Shown here: piece by piece, positions 52,908 to 61,300 of the stretch
How positions within the stretch are numbered: the stretch's first letter is position 1
Layout: each line of letters opens with the position of its first letter
DNA from: Nothopassalora personata
Taxonomy: Eukaryota > Ascomycota > Dothideomycetes > Mycosphaerellales > Mycosphaerellaceae
Direction of reading: 5' to 3'
Assembly: GCA_033816765.1 (NCBI GenBank)
Contig: CM066297.1
Span: 1,606,573-1,670,572, forward strand
DNA: 64,000 nt
Translations under genes and position numbers: made by a program
Notes under the pieces: model-generated
Told to the model about the DNA's origin: nothing
The model's database searches: none
Seen by the model: only the letters and a program-made list of their open reading frames with translations

Positions 52908-54797
52908 CTAACGGGATCCCATCCCAGGTGCCGGAACGCCACTGGGTCCACCAGACTGCGGTGGTGACGAGCGGTGAAACATCTGTACCAATCGTCGCCC
53001 TACAGTTGGTTCCAGCTCGGTGCCGTCACGCGCGATTTTGACCTCCCTGTTCGCGTTCCATGGATTCCGCAGGCCTCGGGTGCGGTAGAAGGGTAGCCTG
53101 TTCGTAGAAATCCATTCGATCTGGAATTGCTTGCCCCAATTTTGGCCAGTTCCGTCTGTCCCTGATGAGGAGTCTTCTTCGGCAGAACGATCGGCTTCCC
53201 AGAATATAGTACCTCGTGCTGAGTCGTCGATGATGCGTCCTTTGGGCGCTGTAGCTGTTGCTGGCGTAGGGATCGATTGCGGTGAGCCTGCAGGGTCGGC
53301 TGCGACTTCTTCGGCGGAGGGGAAGGTCTTTGAGAGGTCTACCAGTTCGTCAGAGATGGCGGAGGTCATGCGAGCATATCCGAAGTATTCGCCTGACTTG
53401 TTTGCAGAGAAGACGAGGAAGACGTTTTCCGCCTGACCATATGCCTGATTGAGAGCCTCTTCGTTATGAGACTGCGTAGCCCAGATTCCGTTTTGTACGC
53501 TCGCTTCCAGATCCTGGGCCGTGAGACTCTTGACAATGAAGTATTTCTCAGGCACCTTCTCGCCTGCTGCTGGTGCTGGAGGCGCACCTCCCAGAACCGC
53601 TCCTGGTGATCCATCGGAGACTCCACTCTGGCCCAAAGGGGTTCTAGCAATCGTAGGAGCATCACCATCTCCATCCACCCCACCAGCTCCCTCAACATCA
53701 TCTTCACCGTCCACTCCGTCTGGTGCGCGCGCTGCCAACGATGATAGTCGAGCGCCAGCACTCTCCTCTGTCGGTGTCACGATACTGCTAGCAACCTTGC
53801 CCCTCCTCAAGCGACACACAAGGCGCACACCATGAAATCTAGAGTCGTGAAAGCGGTTCATGGCTGCCAAGCAGGCTGCCTCCGTTCTGTAGTTGACGAA
53901 CGCGCAATTACTCTTGGCGATCAAGAACACGCTTTCAATATCGTTCGTAGCATCCCGCGAGAAATGATCTTTCAGGTCCGTTACCAACGCCGCCGGTGGG
54001 AGGTTCCCAACCCATAGCGCGTGTCCAGACTGCTTCGGCTTTCTTGGTGGTCCTCGAGGGAAGTTCGGGATGGGTCCGGTGTCGGCAGAGCCACGTGGTG
54101 CAAATTGAGCTGTATTAGGGTCAGCACACAACTTCAAAGAGAGAGCCAAAGTCTGAGTCTTGGTACAAATGTCAGTAGGCTTCCCAGATGCCATCATGTA
54201 CTGCGTCTGGGGACCGAATCGTGGATCTATGGGCGAATATTGGCTGGGGCTAAGACCGTAGCTATATGGGTCAATCGGAGAGAACGGGACCTGGACCTGC
54301 TGCTGCATGGGAAAGCTTTGTTGCCGCTGTATGTTCTGCATTGGACTTGGTCCCCCGTACTGTCCAGCGAGGAATTGCTGCTGCTGGGCTCGTGCTAACA
54401 TTGCAGGGTCGAATTGCGGACCACGCTGTGGAGGATAGAATCCCTGTGCTGTTTGGTAGTGACTTGGTGAAGGGAGGCCTTGGGAAGGATCGAGACCGCC
54501 GTAATTCTGCGATGCCAGAGGTTGTTGTCCAGGAAGGGCGCCTGCCAGTGAACCCATGTCAAATGTTTGTTGGCCATATTGTTGCTGTTGTGGTTGTTGT
54601 TGACCCTGTGACAGATATTGTAATTGTGATTGAAACGGCGCACTACCAGACGTCAGATTGCCATGTCTGAAAGATGCCATTGGACCATGTTTCACATACT
54701 TCCCGGACTGACGTGGAAGCTGTTGATGTTGCTGCTGTTGTGTGCGGCCTTGGTCGTCAGGCGACTGAGTCGCGTTGGATACGTCGGGACCATTCAT
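52908..54797 (-). CDS. RRM and YTH domain RNA-binding protein (m6A reader candidate)
   Basis: Exons 54167-54797 and 52908-54109, with an intron at 54110-54166, give 610 aa. The N-terminal half is Gln/Pro-rich low complexity. An RRM follows (HALWVGNLPPAALVTDLKDH; SNCAFVNYRTEAACLAAMNR). The C-terminal YTH domain (from KYFIVKSLTAQDLEASVQNG) has the aromatic-cage tryptophans in GIWATQ and IFWEAD and the basic end RNPWNANREVKIARDGTELE. YTH proteins bind N6-methyladenosine in RNA. The 57-bp intron (GTACCA donor, GTGCTGACC branch, ATACAG) is a multiple of three without a stop, so an unspliced form would also be open; the inserted residues are unlike the flanks, so I take it as an intron. Confidence 0.92.
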   Translation of the reverse strand: MNGPDVSNATQSPDDQGRTQQQQHQQLPRQSGKYVKHGPMASFRHGNLTSGSAPFQSQLQYLSQGQQQPQQQQYGQQTFDMGSLAGALPGQQPLASQNYGGLDPSQGLPSPSHYQTAQGFYPPQRGPQFDPAMLARAQQQQFLAGQYGGPSPMQNIQRQQSFPMQQQVQVPFSPIDPYSYGLSPSQYSPIDPRFGPQTQYMMASGKPTDICTKTQTLALSLKLCADPNTAQFAPRGSADTGPIPNFPRGPPRKPKQSGHALWVGNLPPAALVTDLKDHFSRDATNDIESVFLIAKSNCAFVNYRTEAACLAAMNRFHDSRFHGVRLVCRLRRGKVASSIVTPTEESAGARLSSLAARAPDGVDGEDDVEGAGGVDGDGDAPTIARTPLGQSGVSDGSPGAVLGGAPPAPAAGEKVPEKYFIVKSLTAQDLEASVQNGIWATQSHNEEALNQAYGQAENVFLVFSANKSGEYFGYARMTSAISDELVDLSKTFPSAEEVAADPAGSPQSIPTPATATAPKGRIIDDSARGTIFWEADRSAEEDSSSGTDGTGQNWGKQFQIEWISTNRLPFYRTRGLRNPWNANREVKIARDGTELEPTVGRRLVQMFHRSSPPQSGGPSGVPAPGMGSR

Positions 54798-55220
54798 GTT
54801 ATCTTCGACTCATCGAACTCGTAGCAGATGCGCGGCAAGACAGGAAGGAGGATGACAGAAAAACAGAAGCCACACCGAGAGGAAGGAGAGTTAATGTGTA
54901 GCTGTGGTCTAACAGCCAATGAGCGGCTAGGACCATAGTATGCAGTTAGTAAAGCTGCACAGTAGTTATGACCGTGTTTGCTCTGGGCACCAGTCTAGAC
55001 CAGTGCAAATAGCTGTGATGAAAGCGGCTCCGGGACGAGGTGCCATCATCGAGGCAGGTTGGGCAAAAATAGCTTTGGGCAGGTAGATGTGCAGGTGGTG
55101 CAGACGCCACTGTACATCTACCTGCTACAATGCATGGCGGTCGTCAGCCGACAAATGTGCATCTGCGACTGAGGAATAGGGGTGTTGTTGCCAACAAGTG
55201 GATACCGCCAAGACCATGGA

Positions 55221-55271
55221 AATACGCGCGCATGCTCAGATATACCGTGGTCGACAGCCTGTTGCTAACCC
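55221..55271 (-). repeat. Diverged repeat, copy A
   Basis: The reverse complement of this segment matches 56997-57047 over 51 bp with 7 differences, all transitions. Both copies could encode TTVYLSM-type residues, so they are parts of an older, larger repeated sequence. Confidence 0.8.
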
Positions 55272-55742
55272 TCGGGAAGTTGTCACCAAGATGCTTGTCT
55301 GTCGAACGACTGCCTCTGGGATCTAGGAGAAAACCTGCCGGCGCAGGGGCGAACCTTCCACGCTGCCCCAATGCAACGGAGCGACGGCCGTTTTGCTGCT
55401 GTTGCATGATAGGTGTCAGCAAGCTGTTCCGGCGACGGGTGCGATGACGGTTACGCAGACAAATGTGATATGATCCACTGCTGATTCGAACCACGAGCGC
55501 TCACTCGTTCGCCACCATCTGTACCGAGCCAGGGACAGCATATTAGGGCATGTCTAGCTGCCGAGGCCTGTCATGCGGCCGTGTGGCATGCAAGTCAAAG
55601 AGCAGTGTTGCATCGCTGGAGCAGTCGAGAGCGCTTGACCTGCTAGGGTGATGCTTCGAGGCCGAGCGATTCATCAGAGGACCAAACTGCCGTGCAGAGA
55701 AGTGGGTGTGGCTGAGTTGCAAGCACACCCTGGCACGAACGA

Positions 55743-56240
55743 CGAAGAGTCTATGGGCAGCCCCCATTTTCGACTATGGGCAGTCCCCATACATGACTCA
55801 TGTGGTGCGGTGCATAAGCATATCACCGTATACGTTGTTAAAGGAATGTTATCGCTTGTATCTCACGCTACTGCCGCCGTCGCGTCGTCGCCTCGTTCAC
55901 GCCGCGCTTACTACCAACGGCACTGCCGTAACTGGCTGGCCAGCCCGCACCTAAGTGTTCGTTAAGAACGAGAACACGGTGTCAGCGGAGTTTGGGATTG
56001 ATTTTGTTGATGATTTGATTTATTTTACGTGGCAAACGAGACTGGCAGGATGCATGCATGCGAGGTTGTAATTCTTAATTTAGGTACTGATTGCAGTGCA
56101 TTGTTTACCTGCAACTATACGTTGATAACGTGTAGTATACCTTGATCACACAGATTGAAAATGCGACTGGTTATGTGCAACGATGACTCAGCATGGGGGC
56201 TGTCCTTAGACGAAAATGGGGGCTGCCCATAGACTCTTCG
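55743..56240. mobile_element. Second MITE-like inverted-repeat element
   Basis: The ends share CGAAGAGTCTATGGGCAGCC and continue as imperfect inverted arms of about 60 bp (left from 55743, right ending 56240). The arms contain a second related motif (CTATGGGCAGTCCCCAT on the left). The interior is about 375 bp and non-coding. Target-site duplication is not clear; GCACGAACG-like sequence lies outside both arms. It is unrelated in sequence to the element at 22265. Confidence 0.72.
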
Positions 56241-56996
56241 CACGAACGATTGCAACGAGACTGCTGCCCAATCGCGACCTTCGGAGTCCGCGAGGCGCCG
56301 CGAGCCTCGATTACGCACGATGCCTTCACATCCTCGCTAGGCGCTAAGTCGTGCAGAAAACGTGGGCTGTGGACTTCCGTAGATACCCAGCTTCTCGGGA
56401 CGCCTTTATTGCTTGTAAGCTCTGGGCCGGCCGGCACTTTCGAGTATTGAGTGCATCTGCATTGGCCCATGGACGAGAAGAATGCGGCGGTGTTTTAAGG
56501 GAACACAGCAGCGATACCTGCCGAGCACAAGCCCTCCAGGCCACACCACGGAAATTGATTTCGCTGTTGATCTCTGCCGAAGAGTTTCCCGATCAGTGCC
56601 GAAACCGTCGTCGTTGTCCAGCTGGTTTGAAGTTGATGGCTGTGATCAAACCTCACGGGGTCTGCTCCGGATGCGGTGCATGGCGCAGCTAGAGTTCGAG
56701 GCGACCAGAATTTGTTCCTGGATTGTGCCACAGCGGGATGGCTTGCATGCCCAACAGTTTACTCCAACTCGCAGCAGGCCTCGCCGATAGGAATCCTCAC
56801 CACCGAGACTTTCCGTGAAGCTCGGACCGAAGCAGCCACAGACGCAACGATGGACTAGTCCTTCCATGTAGACGAGCACGACGGCAAGCATGCGCTATAC
56901 CATCTGTGATCCGCCATCATCATCCACGCGACTGCCGACACATTATGAAGTGTTCGAAGATATGGCATGTAGGGATGTTCGGGGATTGTTACCAAA

Positions 56997-57047
56997 GGGC
57001 TAGCAACAGGTTGCCAACCACAGTATATCTGAGCATGCACGCGTATC
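56997..57047 (+). repeat. Diverged repeat, copy B
   Basis: Partner of 55221-55271 in inverted orientation; 44 of 51 positions identical by my count, with the differences all C/T or G/A. Weaker similarity continues for roughly 100 bp on the downstream side. Confidence 0.8.
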
Positions 57048-57754
57048 TCTCGAGCAGGCACAACCGGCTATCGCCGCTATCCTACTCACGCCACGTGCAT
57101 CCCCGATGTCGCCCGAGCCCTGCGCAGTGTGCGGCCTGTGCCACAGATACGGAGATCTGACAGAAAGGCTATCTGAAACCTCACTGATGATCTACAGCAC
57201 AGCACAACTCCACCTTCACCAAAAAAAATTTCCCACACCCACCGTGCCCGAGGTCCTCCTCCACCTCAGCTGCGGCAATCAGCGACGACATCAGTGGGGT
57301 ACACTGGCATTCCCCCATTCTGCAACCACAAGACTGGACGACGATGGTATGCATGAAGCACTGTCCACATCACCCTGATAAGCCATTCGGAACAGACTCC
57401 TACGGGCTTCCTCTTGCACACACCTTGACCATTGTGGCTGCTACTGCTGCATCCGCACGACCGACATCTGCATCCGCCCGAGACTAACGCAGCGCTGCAG
57501 AGTTTGTCGATGCAACTTTGACATCACCTCCTCATCAAGGACATGGACACTGAGCTGTACGCGCAATGCATGGCGGCTACCACAGCACACCGCACAATGC
57601 ACACCGCATATCGATCCTCGATCTCTTCATACCCTGCTACGCCTTATGCTCGTTTCTTTGCTAGTGTACCGATGCTGCTGATTGAGCTTAACGACATACA
57701 GTCCGTGTACTTTTCCGCAGGTGTCGGCCCAGCCTGACGACCACCCTCGGCAGC

Positions 57755-57828
57755 ATATACAAGAATACCAAAAGTCAACAATCCCCTCTAGATATACAAG
57801 AATCCCAAAAGTCAACAATCCCCTCTAA
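57755..57828. repeat. 37-bp tandem repeat, two copies
   Basis: 57755-57791 and 57792-57828 are near-identical (ATATACAAGAATNCCAAAAG as the first 20 bases) and lie head to tail. Function unknown; near-perfect identity suggests recent duplication. Confidence 0.9.
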
Positions 57829-58372
57829 AGCATTTGAAAACGCTGCTCGTCACTTCGTAACGCGACCACGTGGCGTGAACTTCTTGTGGTCAAAGGTGAC
57901 GATCTGTCAACTACCACTGGCGTACTATGGCTGTAATAGCACGCGCCACATCCGCATCTTCACAGCAAATCCAACGACCACGTTTCGATCTCAAACCCAA
58001 GTTGCACCAAGCGAGCGTCGCTGTCGTGTTTTAGGATCTGTCGGAGCACAAAATGGGTTCAGTTGACCGCTAGACAGACGACCAACTTCACTGACATGTA
58101 CCGGTCCACATGCCGCTTGCTTTTGCCGCCCGAACAGCACCATATCATGTGGAAACCGTCCACGTGGTCAGCACTACCTCCCACCACTCACAGCGTTCTC
58201 GCTGAGAGCTCCGTGACCGTGACGGAAGAAGGAAGTCTTGAAAAGAATTTTGCCATTGCTCATCTTCAACGAAAACTCAGACCGTTCTGCCCTTCACTGC
58301 TCTTCTTCCACGATACTCGAATCGTCCTCCAGACCCTACCGATCCTTACCTTGGCCTGTTTTCTTCCCCAAT

Positions 58373-61300
58373 CTAGTACGGAATTCCATTCGTCAGCAGC
58401 TGGAAATAATCATAAACCCCTGTACTATAACTCCTCTCACTCCAATGCACCAACTTCCTGACAAAATCCGCCGCCTCCCGATCCGTCTTCTCCAACACAA
58501 ACCTTTCCTTAAAATGCTGAATCGTCTGCGGCTTGAAGCACGGCAGGCCCGAATCCAGCATCATCTGCACAATATGCGCCAGTTGCTCGACGTACTGCCT
58601 GCTCGCTAGGAAAGCTTTGATGCAGAGCTCTTCGAACGCCTTGAACGGCTGGGAGTTTGACGAACCACCCATGATGGCAACCATCTCTTGCGTGAGCTTG
58701 AAAGGAGCGCGCTCGAATTTCACGCCTCCGGGTGCTATGTCGAAACAGAAGCCGAAGTCGATGTGGAGGATGTGACCGGCGTCGTCGACCATGATGTTTC
58801 CGTTGTGGCGGTCCTTGAATTGCAGGAGATAGGAAATAATGGAGTAGGCCGCCATGCTCTTGATGAAATTACTCCTCGCTTCTTGGAATCGGATGGAATC
58901 TTCATAACCATATTTCGAGATGAAGTATTCGTACAATCCGTTTACAGCTTCGCGGCCAAGCATGTCTCGAGAAATGGAGTTGGGTAAGACATCAATGACA
59001 CCACATCCTGGAGCCGTGGCCGTGACGCGATAGGGGAAGACGTAGACGTCTAAGCCAACAGTGTTGAAGATCCCTCGGAAACAGGCGATAAGTTGAAGGG
59101 CGAGAACGTCTTGACGGCAATCGTCGCCGACTTTGAAGATGGCCGATTGCCAGATCTCGTAGGATCTACGGCGAGAGGCGCCATTTTTTGCCATGAGTGC
59201 GCGGGAGGAAGAAATATCGGCGTCCTCAACGTCTTCTTTGCGGATCCGGAAGGTGGCCATGTAGGGAGCTTTGGCGTGACTTTGGAGTGGTTTGCCGGAT
59301 TTGCGGTCAATGCCGATTACGACGCCGTCTGGGTTGCTGGGCAGGTAGACGCCGACTTCAACATCGATCTTTCGCAGCTCTTCCTCGATCTTGGCTTTCT
59401 TCTCTGGCTTGGGAGATTTGATGAAAGGTTTCAAAGTGCCGGAGATGCCGGTGACCTTTCCGAAAAAGTCGAACTCGCGGTGGTAGAAGTCTTTGTCCTC
59501 TGGCAAGAAGCTGCCGATCAAGGCGTCCATGACTCTATCAAGGACCGGCTTGACAGGATCTGGAATTCGGGAGTCTTCGTCCTTGTACGCATTGGCCTTC
59601 ATGTTCCATATGATCTGGTGTGCGAACAGCTGCGAGAATGTAGCGGTCTCAATAATGTATCTCTCAACATAACCGAGAACGTCATATCGCAGAGCCTGGA
59701 CGATTTGCGGGACGTAGAAGAAGGTGACATCGACGTCGTGGCTTTCCAGCGCGCGCACAGCGTACTGGATGATCAGGGCGTGGTTCTTGTAGGACGGCAG
59801 GAAGTAAGTGACCGCTGCCATAGGGTTGATCGGCGCCCAGTACAAGAGGTACTTCAGCTGGTCCTTGACGTCGTCAGGTAGCTCCGATCCTAGCAGGATG
59901 TAAAGAGCATCAGGCTCGTGGATCGCCTTCTCAGGTTGACGAAGTAATAGCTTTCGCACATCTGCTGCAAGCGTCTGTGACTTCGGAAAGCGGGTGACGA
60001 GCTGGACAGCCATTCGAGGATCTTCGCGCCAACCGACATGGAGCAAGGATGCTATTGCTGCTTCTTGGCTCGCCACATCATGTGGACCTGACATGATACT
60101 CTTCGACTCAGGTGCACGAGGAGCGATCCAGATCTGAAGTCGCCAAATCTCATGAGCAATCAGCTGCAGCAGAAGTTCTTGTCTCTGTTGCAAGGATGGC
60201 AATTCTCTCGAGCCTTTGACACCAACATCTGCAAGCGTTCTCAACTCGTCGCTCACATCGTTCAGGAGCTTTACTTCGGCTTTGACCTGCAGCTTGTTGC
60301 TTCCGAAGGACCACTTTGGTGCTGTAGTGAACCATGACAAGCCAGCCGACAGGATCGCATCTTTGAGGCGCCATCTGGATGCAGTGTCGAGGTGGACCGC
60401 AAACCTCAACACCTTCTGCGCGAGGAGAACGATGTGGAAGTGCACTTCTCTGGCCAATGGGTGGTCCACAGTCTTCTGCATGGCAAGCAGCGTGATACGC
60501 ATCAGGCGAGTGTAGACTCGCTCAACCGAGGGTGAAGTCAGTCTCGTGGCACTGAAATGGCTTGACAAGAACTGCGCAAGTCGAAGATGGGGCGCGATCA
60601 GATTGTGTATCATCTGCTCGCGTTTCTTGATGGCCGCCCAATTGGATGGTGCGAACTCTTCCTTGACGTAGAATGGATCGGGATGCTTGATGCGTGGGTT
60701 GAAGAAGCCCTTCTTCAGGCGTATGGATCGCTCCCAGCCAGCAGCGACTTCTACGTGGACCCTCGACTCCAGGCTTGGGTTCTCTTTGACAACGCCAAGC
60801 CAAAGTGAGATGCCAAGGTTAATGGACTGCTTCGTGAACAGTAGAAACGGGACTCCAACAAGTTCTTGTATCAGTGCGACACGAGCAGATCCGTTCCGAC
60901 TAAGAATGCCAGCTGCGTTGCGAAGAGTGTTTCGCACTTCCTCGAATGGCACCTGGCTCTGCTTTCGCAAGCGCTGGCTCATTCGTCTGAGCTCAGCTGC
61001 TTCATCACGGACAGCTGCTTCAGCGTCAAGCACTGCAGGACGCAATCTGCCACTATAGTCAACCAGTGCCCATTCTTCGTCGGTCTCGAGCTTGCCATCC
61101 AAGCGGCGGTACTCTTGGCGAGTCGTGTACTGAGCCATGAAGCCAGACGCCGAGTTCACGTTGATTGGCACAGCAAGACTCGCCAGTCGATGATCCGAGA
61201 GAGGAATTGTGCCACCCATCTCGACTGCGAACGATCTGCCAAGAGCGATGTGGCCGTAAGCGCCATCATCTTCGTACTCTTCGAGGTAAGTCTGCAAGTG

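Larger units (their letters stand above)
54798..58372. other. Gene-free region with repeats
   Basis: About 3.6 kb between the divergent YTH gene and the tail of STT4. It contains the inverted-repeat element 55743-56240, a pair of diverged inverted repeats (55221-55271 and 56997-57047) and a 37-bp tandem (57755-57828). All frames are short or lack ATG and domains. I see no intact gene. Confidence 0.6.

Noticed and set aside
55648..57378. Several 80-130-codon frames between YTH and STT4 genes
   Set aside because: They run through the inverted-repeat element and repeat copies, have no domain and overlap one another on both strands.
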